Shown: piece by piece, positions 26,448 to 35,382 of the stretch
Layout of the letters: every line of letters begins with the position of its first letter
Numbering within the stretch: the first letter of the stretch is position 1
DNA from: an uncultured Muribaculaceae bacterium
GTDB taxonomy: Bacteria; Bacteroidota; Bacteroidia; Bacteroidales; Muribaculaceae
NCBI GenBank assembly: GCA_944321725.1
Contig: CALUMI010000007.1
Coordinates: 1-64,000, forward strand
Length of the DNA: 64,000 nucleotides
Reading direction: 5' to 3'
Notes under the pieces: model-generated
Databases searched by the model: none
Told to the model about the DNA's origin: nothing
Seen by the model: the letters and a program-made list of their open reading frames with translations, nothing else
Position numbers and translations under genes: made by a program

Positions 26448-26627
26448 CTATTTATCGTATCGCCCCTGCTTGTATTTTTTATACAGCGGGACAAAAACAA
26501 TTATCCCCGAAGCTATGATGGAGAAAACAACCATAAAGTCTATCTTCCTGCTCGTGAGCAGAACTACGCACAATCCTACCCACAAAAGTATCAGACACAC
26601 AAACCTGAATATGATATATTTCTTCAT
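26448..26627 (-). CDS. Small two-TM membrane protein before dxs
   Basis: A 59-residue protein read from the ATG at 26625-26627 to TAG at 26448-26450. It starts MKKYIIFRFVCLILLWVGL, has a second hydrophobic segment V-V-F-S-I-I-A-S-G-I-I-V-F-V at about 33-46, and ends in a basic K-Y-K-Q-G-R-Y-D-K. Both ends are positively charged, so both should be cytosolic. It lies 12 bases before dxs and is probably the first gene of that operon. Codon use looks like its neighbours'. The function is unknown. Confidence 0.65.
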   Translation of the reverse strand: MKKYIIFRFVCLILLWVGLCVVLLTSRKIDFMVVFSIIASGIIVFVPLYKKYKQGRYDK

Positions 26628-26727
26628 CGCTTCATATTTTCACACAAAGATATGCAAAGATACTATGCAACAAAAATAAAAACAAATTATCTTTGCCACA
26701 TCTTTTCACAATATCAAACCGACAAAT

Positions 26728-27129
26728 ATGGACAAATATATTTTCTCCCTTGAGATGCAAGTCCGCGACTACGAACTTGACTCGGAAGGCATTGTCAACA
26801 ATGCCAACTATTTGCACTATTTGGAGCACACAAGACACCAATTCTGCACAAAAAACGGAATCTCGTTTGCCGAAATGCAGGCAAGAGGCATCATTCCTGT
26901 CCTCAACAAAGTGGAGATAGAATACAAAACTCCGTTGAAAAGCGGCGACACATTCACAAGCAGGCTCAACCTTGAGCGAAAAGGCGCAAGATTTATTTTC
27001 CGTCAAGACCTGTTCAAACCCGACGGCACTCCTGTGGTAAAAGCCGTTGTGAGCTGTGTGTGCCTGTCGGGAGGAAAACTTGACCGCGGCGACATGCTGG
27101 CAGAAATTTTCAAAGATTTTCTGAAATGA
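26728..27129 (+). CDS. Acyl-CoA thioesterase, YbgC/4HBT hot-dog family
   Basis: A 133-residue hot-dog-fold thioesterase. The N-terminal strand-helix region V-R-D-Y-E-L-D-S-E-G-I-V-N-N-A-N-Y-L-H-Y-L-E matches the 4HBT active-site helix; the usual Asp is present as D-S-E-G. Substrates are likely acyl-CoAs, as for YbgC. The last four bases overlap the dprA start. In this phylum such genes often sit beside DNA or envelope genes without a clear functional link. Confidence 0.88.
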   Translation: MDKYIFSLEMQVRDYELDSEGIVNNANYLHYLEHTRHQFCTKNGISFAEMQARGIIPVLNKVEIEYKTPLKSGDTFTSRLNLERKGARFIFRQDLFKPDGTPVVKAVVSCVCLSGGKLDRGDMLAEIFKDFLK

Positions 27130-28247
27130 GCGGCTGCCCAACGATATACCAAATCGCGTTCTCCCGATTGAAAGGCATCACTGTCGAAACGGCAAACGAG
27201 ATAATCCATGCCGTAGGCTCGGAGGAAAATTTCTTTCGGGCGAAAGAATCCGATTTGCAAAAAATTTCAGGGACACACAGTAAAATATTCGATGACGGCT
27301 ATCGCTCCGATTTATTGGAAAAAGCACGCTACGAACAAAGTTTCATCACCGGAAAAAACATTAGGGCATATTATTTCACCGAAAAAGATTATCCCGTAAG
27401 ATTTCTCAACGCCCCAGACGCTCCTTTGCTTGTCTACTGCGCAGGCTCATGCAATCTGAATGGATCAAAAGCCGTAAGCATTGTAGGCACACGCCACGCC
27501 ACAAACTATGGCGTAGAGCAATGCCGTAATTTGGTTTTCGGGCTGAAAGAGGCATTGGGAGATGATGTGATAATAGTCAGCGGCCTCGCCTATGGCATCG
27601 ATATAACGGCACATCTTGCCGCGCTTGAGGCGGGATTGCCCACAGTAGCCGTGCTTGCCCACGGATTAGACATGGTCTACCCCGCACAGCACCGGCAGAC
27701 AGCAGCCGACATAATAAGGCATCACGGGGCTATTCTTACGGAATACCCTGCAAAAACCCGCATTCACCGCGCCAATTTCCTCGCCCGCAACCGCCTGATA
27801 GCGGCCTTGTCCGATTGTACTGTGGTGGTCGAGTCGGCACGGAAAGGCGGAGCTCTTGTCACAGCAAACATCGCGTCGAGCTACAGCCGCGACGTATTCG
27901 CGTTTCCCGGGCGGACAAGCGATGAATATTCCGAAGGATGCAACAAACTGATTACCAAAAACATCGCCGCATTGATTACCTCCGCCAACGATTTGACGGC
28001 ACTGATGGGTTGGGAACATATAGCGGAGCATAAGCCCGTGCAACAGCAACTGTTCGTGGAACTCGAACCCGACGAACAAAAAATCTTTGACATATTGTCA
28101 GGCCGCGACTACGTGAACATCAACGAGCTAAGCACATCGACAAAAATGCCCGTGCATCGTCTGCTGAGCATTCTCGTCGACATGGAATTTCGCGGCATTG
28201 TCCAATCAATGCCCGGCAACCGCTACAAACTCTCCCACACTGCTTAA
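27126..28247 (+). CDS. dprA: DNA-processing protein DprA
   Basis: A 373-residue protein that loads RecA onto incoming single-stranded DNA. A short SAM/HhH-like N-terminus (about 1-75) leads into the Rossmann-like DprA domain: V-S-I-V-G-T-R-H-A-T-N-Y-G near residue 118, S-G-L-A-Y-G-I-D near 155, L-A-H-G-L-D-M-V-Y-P near 177, and the C-terminal Y-S-E-G-C-N. A winged-helix (DML1-like) tail follows at about 305-373. The start overlaps the thioesterase stop by four bases. Confidence 0.94.
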   Translation: MSGCPTIYQIAFSRLKGITVETANEIIHAVGSEENFFRAKESDLQKISGTHSKIFDDGYRSDLLEKARYEQSFITGKNIRAYYFTEKDYPVRFLNAPDAPLLVYCAGSCNLNGSKAVSIVGTRHATNYGVEQCRNLVFGLKEALGDDVIIVSGLAYGIDITAHLAALEAGLPTVAVLAHGLDMVYPAQHRQTAADIIRHHGAILTEYPAKTRIHRANFLARNRLIAALSDCTVVVESARKGGALVTANIASSYSRDVFAFPGRTSDEYSEGCNKLITKNIAALITSANDLTALMGWEHIAEHKPVQQQLFVELEPDEQKIFDILSGRDYVNINELSTSTKMPVHRLLSILVDMEFRGIVQSMPGNRYKLSHTA

Positions 28248-28382
28248 CCCAACCCCAATAAGCCTCACTCCGCAACTGCTTCGCATGCTTGAAGTTCTTT
28301 AAATGGGCGGACATTATTATGCCGAATGCAAAAAAACGCAACAATATGTGAATTTTCGAAGGATTTTCACTGTACAAAATAA

Positions 28383-28883
28383 TCAACGCTGCTTGGCGAG
28401 CTCTATCACTTCGAGGTCTTTAATATCGCCGGCATCGATTTTCAAACGGATGAGTGTGCGCACAGCCTGCCAACCATAAACACCGGCAGCGCCGGGGTTT
28501 ATATGCAGCAACTGTAATTGTCTGTCGTATATTACTTTCAAGATATGGCTGTGCCCAGCGACAAATATTTTCGGGCGACACGTTTCCAAACGAAATTTAA
28601 TACCCGGAGCATATTTGCCCGGATAGCCTCCGATATGCGTCATCATCACACGCACATCGTCAGTCACCCATTCCTGCAACACGCCGAAACGCCGGCGCAT
28701 AGCCGCCCCGTCGATATTGCCGGCAACGGCACGCACCACAGGGGCAACCTCCTCAAGGCGGTCAATTATGTCGTCGGAGCCGATATCTCCGGCATGCCAT
28801 ATCTCATCGCATCCGGAAAAATGCTGTGCATAGCGGTCGTCCCAATATCCGTGAGTATCAGAAAGTATTCCTATTTTCTTCAT
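28383..28883 (-). CDS. YfcE-type metallophosphoesterase
   Basis: A 166-residue calcineurin-fold phosphodiesterase. All metal-site blocks are present in order: L-S-D-T-H-G at residues 7-12, A-G-D-I-G-S near 33, A-G-N-I-D near 55, T-H-I-G-G-Y near 83, and A-G-H-S-H near 110. Length and order match YfcE/MJ0936-type enzymes, which act on small phosphodiesters with Mn2+ or similar metals. It is the last gene of the parC operon, 9 bases after the outer-membrane protein gene. Confidence 0.92.
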   Translation of the reverse strand: MKKIGILSDTHGYWDDRYAQHFSGCDEIWHAGDIGSDDIIDRLEEVAPVVRAVAGNIDGAAMRRRFGVLQEWVTDDVRVMMTHIGGYPGKYAPGIKFRLETCRPKIFVAGHSHILKVIYDRQLQLLHINPGAAGVYGWQAVRTLIRLKIDAGDIKDLEVIELAKQR

Positions 28884-28892
28884 GGAGCAAAA

Positions 28893-29774
28893 TTAATATA
28901 AAGCCTGTATCATTCTCGCTTTCTCTGGAATACCTTTCCGGAGGTTCACCCTCAACGCCTCCCACGCTATTCCGAAAACAAACGAATGCACCGAACGCCG
29001 CACACTGATATTATTCTCCCAAACAGTGGTAAACTCATTGCGGTAGCCCACTCTCAAAGAAGCCGACCCCAAATGAAAATCCACAGTCAGAAAATTGTCG
29101 ATATCAAAACGGTTTTTCCACCAACCGAAATTCACAGCATCCTTATAATTGCCCAAATACATCTCAAAAAACGATTGGTCGTAATCCGGAAGATAGAACA
29201 CTCCCACGACAGGAATCTCAGGCTGATAACGCACCGTAACAGGCAATCTGCGGATTTTAAAACGATAAGTCGCCATGCCTGTCACCCCCACATTCAAATA
29301 CATCTGCGGAGAGCAGACATTGTTGGAATTGCGCGGATCGTAAGTGACACCGCCGTTGAAACCTACAACTCCACCGGCATAAAAACACAGTCCGACGACA
29401 GGATGAAAGTCAATCCTGCGCATCAGTCCGTACCCGATGTCGGCAAGCAGCGTATGCCGGGTATTGTTGCCGGAGGGATTCCGGATATTATCATACGACA
29501 AGGCGGCCTCTACTCTGCCGAGCCATTTTTCGGGTGAAAATTTAGCGGCGCGCAAAAACTCCGAGCGTATCTCCATACGTTTACCCTCATAGCGCAATCC
29601 GCTGAGATATGTATCGATGTTGCCGCTTTTTCCGACATTGAACATCACCGAAATATCCGACGGGCGCAATGCTACACTATCTCCACGCTGCTCCGCCGCA
29701 CCAAGCCCACAAACACCCGACATGGCTAAAACAGCCGCCAAAACAATTGTCCGCAATATCCTAACCGCCCTCAT
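28893..29774 (-). CDS. Outer-membrane beta-barrel protein, DUF3316-like
   Basis: A 293-residue protein with a signal peptide ending G-L-G-A-A. The remainder is rich in alternating beta-strand patterns (D-T-Y-L-S-G-L-R-Y-E-G; I-D-F-H-P-V-V-G-L-C-F-Y-A-G-G-V; S-L-R-V-G-Y-R-N-E) and ends in a long barrel-like stretch. It looks like the DUF3316 outer-membrane family of Bacteroidales, function unknown. The ATG shares one base with the parC stop, so translation is likely coupled. Confidence 0.75.
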   Translation of the reverse strand: MRAVRILRTIVLAAVLAMSGVCGLGAAEQRGDSVALRPSDISVMFNVGKSGNIDTYLSGLRYEGKRMEIRSEFLRAAKFSPEKWLGRVEAALSYDNIRNPSGNNTRHTLLADIGYGLMRRIDFHPVVGLCFYAGGVVGFNGGVTYDPRNSNNVCSPQMYLNVGVTGMATYRFKIRRLPVTVRYQPEIPVVGVFYLPDYDQSFFEMYLGNYKDAVNFGWWKNRFDIDNFLTVDFHLGSASLRVGYRNEFTTVWENNISVRRSVHSFVFGIAWEALRVNLRKGIPEKARMIQALY

Positions 29775-32443
29775 CAGCTCAAATCATCGGAATCAAAAAG
29801 ACGCATTTGCCCTGTCAGCTCATCGCGCACATCATTCTGATTAATCGCATCATCAGTCCCGGACTGTTCCGTGTCGATGTCAACCGAAGGCAATGTTTCC
29901 GGCTCATCATCGGGCACCTCACGTGGCTCTGTTTCCTCAATAGAGCCTACCTCATAAGTGGTGATACGCTTTCCTTTTGCCTTGAAACTCTTCACTCCGA
30001 TATATTCTTCCGCATCAATTACCAATGGCTCACGAAACTCGTCCGCTCCGGCAAACACCACTTTGAACCGCGGATATTTGTTGTCGGAGAGCAAATATAA
30101 TTTCGAATCCGCGTTCTCGCCGATAAAACTCTGTTTCTTCGCCACAGGCTCAAATACAAAACGCTTTACGTAAGGATATCCCTGCTCCGCGTCGTAGAGC
30201 ACCGCCGTCCACACTTTCCCCTCCTCGAATTTCTCGATGCGGAGAATATTGTCCTCATAATGGTTGCCGGTATCGAATGATGTAGTATAGTATTCCCCGC
30301 TTTTCAGCACAACAAGGACACGGTCACTCGCATTAAACTCACCGAGCGAGTCGCCTCTGCCGTCGTAATTCAAACGCAGCACATCCGGGTCGAACCACAC
30401 CTCGCGTCCCCCCAGCGTCGATACACCTTTTTCCTTCAATGATATGCGATGCACCTCATTTTTTGTAACCATATTTCCAAGTGAGCCTTTGCCTTTGATG
30501 GCAATATCCGCGAAATCAACATCAAACTGCAATTTCTTCAGGCGCGGCTTGTCCTTGAGCGTTACGCGCAATGTTTCCGCCTCTCCGTTGGGATTAGCAG
30601 AAAACCACCATATTTTAGAGCCTTTAAGACCCTGTGTCATATCGTATTCCTTATCGCGCGACACACCCGTGACGGCAAAACGCTTCATATACACCGTGCC
30701 ACCCTTGCCATTCTGATAGACAAGGTTGTAAATAGTGCGCACATCATTGCGTTTGAACACATTAAGATACAGAATGTTCTTTCCCACATACAGTTTGTCG
30801 GCAACTTTCACAATCTTATACTTGCCGTCTTTATAGAAAATGATTATGTCGTCGATGTCCGAGCAATTACATACAAACTCGTCTTTCTTCAGTCCGGTAC
30901 CGATAAAGCCGTCCTCACGGTTAATGTATAATTTTTCGTTGGCCTCAGCCACTTTAGCGGCCTCGATGTTGTCGAAATTGCGTATTATGGTGCGGCGCGG
31001 ATGAGCCGGGCCGTATTTCTTCTTCAAATTCTCATACCACTCTATCGCATATTCCACCAAATGGTCGAGATGCTCATTGATTGCTGAAATCCTGTCTTTC
31101 AGCGATGCTATATACTCGTCGGCCTTATCGCTGTTGAACTTCAGTATACGTCCCATTTTGATGTCGAACAGCCGCAATATATCCTCGCGCCTCACTTCCC
31201 TCACAAACGAAGGCTTGAACGGAGCCAAACGCTTGTCGATATGGTTTACAGCCTCATCTATGTCGCGGCTTTGTTCATACTCCTTGTCCTTATAGATGCG
31301 CTGCTCTATGAAAATACGCTCCAACGAGGCAAACATAAGGCTCTCAAGCAGTTCTCCACGCTGTATTTCCAATTCACGGCGCAGCAGCTCCTTAGTGTCG
31401 TCCACACTGCGGCGCAGCACATCGCCCACCGACAAAAAATGAGGCTTGCGCCCGGAAATCACACAGCAATTAGGCGAAATGCTCACCTCGCAATCGGTAA
31501 ACGCATACAACGCGTCGATAGCCCGGTCGCTCGACGTGCCCGGTATCAGATGGACTATTATATCGGCATGTTCGGCCGTATTGTCGTCGACACGGCGTAT
31601 TTTTATCTTTCCTTTCTCCTGAGCCTTTATTATTGAGTCGATCAGCGTCCCCGTAGTTTTACCATACGGTATATCGGTTATCTCAAGCGTCTTATTGTCG
31701 ATTTTCTCAATCTTTGCGCGCACTCTTACAGAGCCGCCACGCTCGCCGTCGTTGTATTTTGACACATCGATATACCCGCCCGTAGGGAAATCAGGGAACA
31801 ACGCAAAGTCCTCCCCGCGCAGATACGACACGGCGGCATCGAGTATCTCATTGAAATTATGCGGCAAAATCTTGGACGACAAACCAACGGCTATACCCTC
31901 CGCGCCCTGCGCAAGCAGCAATGGAAATTTCACGGGAAGAGTCAACGGCTCCGGCTTGCGTCCGTCGTAGGACACGGTCCACTCCGTAGTTTTCGGATTA
32001 AACACCGTTTCCAGCGCAAATTCCGACAAACGGGCCTCTATATAACGGGGAGCCGCAGCACTGTCGCCGGTAAGTATGTTTCCCCAGTTCCCTTGGCACT
32101 CGATTAGCAAATCCTTCTGACCAAGCTGCACAAGAGCGTCGCCAATCGAGGCGTCGCCATGCGGGTGATACTGCATCGTGTTGCCGACAATATTGGCCAC
32201 TTTGTTAAAACGCCCGTCATCCAACTCTTTCATCGAATGAAGTATGCGCCTTTGCACAGGCTTCAGCCCGTCCTGAATATGCGGTACGGCACGCTCAAGA
32301 ATAACGTATGAGGCATAATCGAGAAACCATGTCTGGTACATTCCCGACAAATGCGTGTTCTTGTCCTTCGGCACAACGTATGAGGAATGCACCTCCTCAT
32401 CCGACATGCCGTCAATGTCTGTATTTTCGCTATCTTCTATCAT
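29774..32443 (-). CDS. parC: DNA topoisomerase IV subunit A (GyrA/ParC family)
   Basis: An 889-residue type II topoisomerase A subunit. The winged-helix core carries R-R-I-L-H-S-M near residue 65, Q-Y-H-P-H-G-D-A-S-I near 91, and the DNA-cleaving tyrosine in A-A-P-R-Y-I-E-A-R near 128. A coiled-coil tower and a long, divergent beta-propeller C-terminus (about 480-840) follow. The tail is acidic (E-P-R-E-V-P-D-D-E-P-E-T). The divergent propeller and length point to topoisomerase IV rather than gyrase; no gyrase-type box was seen. It leads an operon with a DUF3316-like gene and a phosphodiesterase. Confidence 0.88.
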   Translation of the reverse strand: MIEDSENTDIDGMSDEEVHSSYVVPKDKNTHLSGMYQTWFLDYASYVILERAVPHIQDGLKPVQRRILHSMKELDDGRFNKVANIVGNTMQYHPHGDASIGDALVQLGQKDLLIECQGNWGNILTGDSAAAPRYIEARLSEFALETVFNPKTTEWTVSYDGRKPEPLTLPVKFPLLLAQGAEGIAVGLSSKILPHNFNEILDAAVSYLRGEDFALFPDFPTGGYIDVSKYNDGERGGSVRVRAKIEKIDNKTLEITDIPYGKTTGTLIDSIIKAQEKGKIKIRRVDDNTAEHADIIVHLIPGTSSDRAIDALYAFTDCEVSISPNCCVISGRKPHFLSVGDVLRRSVDDTKELLRRELEIQRGELLESLMFASLERIFIEQRIYKDKEYEQSRDIDEAVNHIDKRLAPFKPSFVREVRREDILRLFDIKMGRILKFNSDKADEYIASLKDRISAINEHLDHLVEYAIEWYENLKKKYGPAHPRRTIIRNFDNIEAAKVAEANEKLYINREDGFIGTGLKKDEFVCNCSDIDDIIIFYKDGKYKIVKVADKLYVGKNILYLNVFKRNDVRTIYNLVYQNGKGGTVYMKRFAVTGVSRDKEYDMTQGLKGSKIWWFSANPNGEAETLRVTLKDKPRLKKLQFDVDFADIAIKGKGSLGNMVTKNEVHRISLKEKGVSTLGGREVWFDPDVLRLNYDGRGDSLGEFNASDRVLVVLKSGEYYTTSFDTGNHYEDNILRIEKFEEGKVWTAVLYDAEQGYPYVKRFVFEPVAKKQSFIGENADSKLYLLSDNKYPRFKVVFAGADEFREPLVIDAEEYIGVKSFKAKGKRITTYEVGSIEETEPREVPDDEPETLPSVDIDTEQSGTDDAINQNDVRDELTGQMRLFDSDDLS

Positions 32444-32596
32444 ATCAAAAAAATGAACCGGCAGACACTCCCGACTTTGTCGTTAAAAAAACGAGTTATT
32501 TACCAATTATTTACAATTTGAGAGTTTTGCCCTCGCAAAAATAAGAATAAAATCGAAAAAAATCATTTACTTTGCACCTTAAAAATAACTATTCCC

Positions 32597-32625
32597 GTGT
32601 GCCGAAGCCGCAAGTGGCGGCACAC
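32597..32625 (+). promoter_or_regulatory. Leader hairpin of glyS
   Basis: A perfect 8-bp stem (32597-32604 with 32618-32625) lies between a -7-like box (TTACTTTG at 32567-32574) and the glyS ATG. No T-run follows, so it is not a terminator. It may stabilise or control the glyS message. Confidence 0.4.
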
Positions 32626-32660
32626 AGACAAAAACACTGAATAAAAACATTATAACGAAT

Positions 32661-34202
32661 ATGGCTCAGGATGATTTATTTAAAAAGATCGTAGCGCACG
32701 CTAAAGAGTATGGTTTTGTATTCCCGTCAAGCGAAATCTACGACGGACTTTCCGCCGTTTACGACTACGGGCAGAACGGAGTGGAACTGAAAAACAACAT
32801 CAAACGTTATTGGTGGGACGCGATGACCCAGCTCAACGAGAACATTGTAGGCTTGGACTCCGCCATTTTCATGCACCCGACAATATGGAAAGCGTCGGGA
32901 CACGTAGACGCTTTCAACGACCCGCTAATCGACAACCGCGACTCAAAAAAACGCTATCGCGCCGATGTCCTGATTGAAGATGAAATAGCCAAATACGATG
33001 ACAAAATAAACAAGGAAGTTGCCAAAGCCGCCAAGAAATTCGGCGACTCATTCGACGAGAAACTATATCGTGAGACCAATCCGCGCGTGCAGGAGCATTT
33101 TGCAAAACGCAACGAATTGCATGAGCGATACTCAAAAGCGATGAACGACATGAACCTTGAGGAACTTCGCCAAATAATCCTCGACTACGATATAGTGTGC
33201 CCCATTTCCGGAACAAAGAATTGGACGGAAGTGCGCCAATTCAACCTCATGTTCTCCACCGAAATGGGAAGCACATCGGAAGGCTCCATGAAAGTATACC
33301 TGCGTCCGGAAACGGCACAAGGAATATTTGTCAACTTCCTGAACGTGCAGAAGACCGGACGTATGCGCATCCCGTTCGGAATCGCCCAAATAGGCAAGGC
33401 TTTCCGCAATGAGATAGTGGCGCGGCAATTCATATTCCGTATGCGCGAGTTCGAGCAAATGGAAATGCAGTTCTTCGTGCGACCGGGAGAAGAGTTGAAA
33501 TGGTTCGCAAAATGGAAAGAGACACGCCTGAAATGGCACAAGGCTCTCGGACTTGGCGATGAAAAATACCGCTACCACGACCACGAAAAACTTGCGCACT
33601 ACGCCAACGCGGCAACCGACATTGAATTCCTCATGCCATTCGGATTCAAAGAAGTAGAGGGAATACACTCACGCACCAATTTCGATCTTGGCAATCATGA
33701 GAAATTCTCAGGTAAAAAGATACAATATTTCGACCCGGAATTGAACCAGTCATACACTCCTTATGTCATCGAGACATCCATAGGAGTAGACCGCATGTTC
33801 TTGTCGGTGTTTGCCTCGTCGTATGAGGAGGAAAAATTGGAAAACGGCGAAACACGCGCCGTGCTTCACCTTCCTGCCGCGCTTGCCCCGATAAAAGCCG
33901 CAATCATGCCGCTCGTCCGCAAAGACGGGCTTCCGGAAAAAGCGCAGGAGCTTATCGACGCGCTGAAATTCGACTTCAAAGTGCAATACGACGAAAAAGA
34001 CTCCATCGGCAAACGCTACCGCCGTCAGGATGCCATCGGAACGCCTTTCTGCATAACCGTAGACCACCAGACATTGGAGGACAACACCGTAACCATACGC
34101 CACCGCGACTCCATGCGGCAGGAACGTGTCGCCATACCGGAAGTGGCGGCTATGCTCGACAAAGAAGTCAGCATGAAAGAATTGCTCAAGAAATTAGTTT
34201 AA
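32661..34202 (+). CDS. glyS: Glycyl-tRNA synthetase (class II, alpha2 type)
   Basis: A 513-residue single-chain glycyl-tRNA synthetase of the homodimeric kind. The motifs are F-V-F-P-S-S-E-I-Y near residue 15, the class II motif 2 region near 245 (F-R-N-E-I), R-P-E-T-A-Q-G-I-F-V-N-F near 215, and G-V-D-R-M near 375. A C-terminal anticodon-binding domain has R-Y-R-R-Q-D-A-I-G-T-P near 450 and T-V-R-H-R-D-S near 478. It is followed at spacings of 4-7 bases by three lipoprotein genes that likely share the message. Confidence 0.96.
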   Translation: MAQDDLFKKIVAHAKEYGFVFPSSEIYDGLSAVYDYGQNGVELKNNIKRYWWDAMTQLNENIVGLDSAIFMHPTIWKASGHVDAFNDPLIDNRDSKKRYRADVLIEDEIAKYDDKINKEVAKAAKKFGDSFDEKLYRETNPRVQEHFAKRNELHERYSKAMNDMNLEELRQIILDYDIVCPISGTKNWTEVRQFNLMFSTEMGSTSEGSMKVYLRPETAQGIFVNFLNVQKTGRMRIPFGIAQIGKAFRNEIVARQFIFRMREFEQMEMQFFVRPGEELKWFAKWKETRLKWHKALGLGDEKYRYHDHEKLAHYANAATDIEFLMPFGFKEVEGIHSRTNFDLGNHEKFSGKKIQYFDPELNQSYTPYVIETSIGVDRMFLSVFASSYEEEKLENGETRAVLHLPAALAPIKAAIMPLVRKDGLPEKAQELIDALKFDFKVQYDEKDSIGKRYRRQDAIGTPFCITVDHQTLEDNTVTIRHRDSMRQERVAIPEVAAMLDKEVSMKELLKKLV

Positions 34203-34208
34203 AACGAT

Positions 34209-34805
34209 ATGAAAACCGTAAGAAACAAAATTATAGCCCTTGCCGCAGCCATAATGGCAGCGGCAAGCCTCAGCTCATGCAACTACAACTCGCTCGTCGA
34301 GAAAGAGCAGACTGTAGAGCAGACATGGGCGGAAGTAGAAACGCAATATCAACGCCGCGCCGACTTGATACCTAATCTTGTCAACACAGTGAAAGGCTAC
34401 GCCGAGCACGAGTCAAAAACACTCGAACAGGTTGTTGCAGCGCGTGCCAAAGCCACATCAATCACATTGTCGGCTGAAGATTTGACAGAAGACAACCTTG
34501 CGAAATACCAGCAGGCACAAGGCGAATTGTCGGGAGCGTTGAAATCGCTGCTCGCCGTCACGGAATCGTATCCCAATCTGAAAGCAAACGAGAATTTCCG
34601 CGACCTGCAAGTACAGCTCGAAGGCACCGAAAACCGCATAGCGACAGCCCGCACACGCTATACGCAAGCTGTCAGGGACTACAACACCTCCATAAAAAAG
34701 TTTCCTACCGTAATCTATGCCGGTTGGTTCGGATTTGAGGAGAAACCGCAATTCAAAGCAGAAGCCGGAGCAGAAAATGCGCCGGAAGTAAATTTCAACG
34801 AGTAG
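34209..34805 (+). CDS. LemA-family protein, predicted lipoprotein
   Basis: A 198-residue protein with a lipoprotein signal (A-A-A-S-L-S-S-C, Cys at about 22). The LemA core follows: a long helix pair with Y-Q-R-R-A-D-L-I-P-N-L-V-N-T-V-K-G near residue 47, then R-D-L-Q-V-Q-L-E-G-T-E-N-R-I near 120 and Y-N-T-S-I-K-K-F-P near 158. LemA proteins are widespread membrane-attached four-helix proteins without a settled function. The lipid anchor in place of the usual N-terminal helix is a common Bacteroidales variant. It follows glyS by 6 bases. Confidence 0.92.
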   Translation: MKTVRNKIIALAAAIMAAASLSSCNYNSLVEKEQTVEQTWAEVETQYQRRADLIPNLVNTVKGYAEHESKTLEQVVAARAKATSITLSAEDLTEDNLAKYQQAQGELSGALKSLLAVTESYPNLKANENFRDLQVQLEGTENRIATARTRYTQAVRDYNTSIKKFPTVIYAGWFGFEEKPQFKAEAGAENAPEVNFNE

Positions 34806-34809
34806 AAAA

Positions 34810-35376
34810 ATGAACAAACTGCCTATATTTTTATGCCTGTCGGCATTGATTGCAATAGCAACGTCATGCAAGCTCGACCCCGAAGAAGACGCATGGGAAT
34901 ATTACGAGGAATGGCGCGATGAGAACACCACATGGCTGGCGCAACAGGCTGCACGCACCAACGACGACGGCTCGCTCTACTACCGGACAATAACGCCCGA
35001 ATGGGACGCAAGCGCCTATGTGCTTATCCACTATTTCAACGACCGCGAGGCCACATCCGGAAACTTGTCGCCGCTCTACACTTCGACTGTCGACATCAAA
35101 TATAAAGGACAGCTCTACAATGATGTGGCTTTTGACTCGTCCTACACTCAAACCGCATACGGCGACAGCATCTACCGCTCGAAAGTGGGCAACTTCGTAA
35201 GCGGATTCTCCATGGCTCTCATGGACATGCACGTGGGCGACTCTTGTGAGGTGGTTATTCCTTACCAACAAGGCTACGGCGCAACAGGCTATGGAACAAT
35301 TCTTCCATATTCCGCGCTGAAATTCAATATAAAATTAGTTGACATACCCGGTTATGAGAAACCGGCAAGAGAATAA
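34810..35376 (+). CDS. FKBP-type peptidyl-prolyl isomerase, lipoprotein
   Basis: A 188-residue protein with a lipoprotein signal (A-I-A-T-S-C, Cys at about 20). The FKBP domain occupies about residues 70-185: the D-S-S-Y flap region, then a G-F-S-M-A-L-M-D-M-H-V-G-D block and V-V-I-P-Y-Q-Q-G-Y-G, closing with I-P-Y-S-A-L-K-F-N-I-K-L. The domain is short and lacks an N-terminal chaperone arm. It probably assists folding at the outer membrane. It lies between the LemA and S41 genes in the glyS cluster. Confidence 0.88.
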   Translation: MNKLPIFLCLSALIAIATSCKLDPEEDAWEYYEEWRDENTTWLAQQAARTNDDGSLYYRTITPEWDASAYVLIHYFNDREATSGNLSPLYTSTVDIKYKGQLYNDVAFDSSYTQTAYGDSIYRSKVGNFVSGFSMALMDMHVGDSCEVVIPYQQGYGATGYGTILPYSALKFNIKLVDIPGYEKPARE

Positions 35377-35382
35377 CAACTG

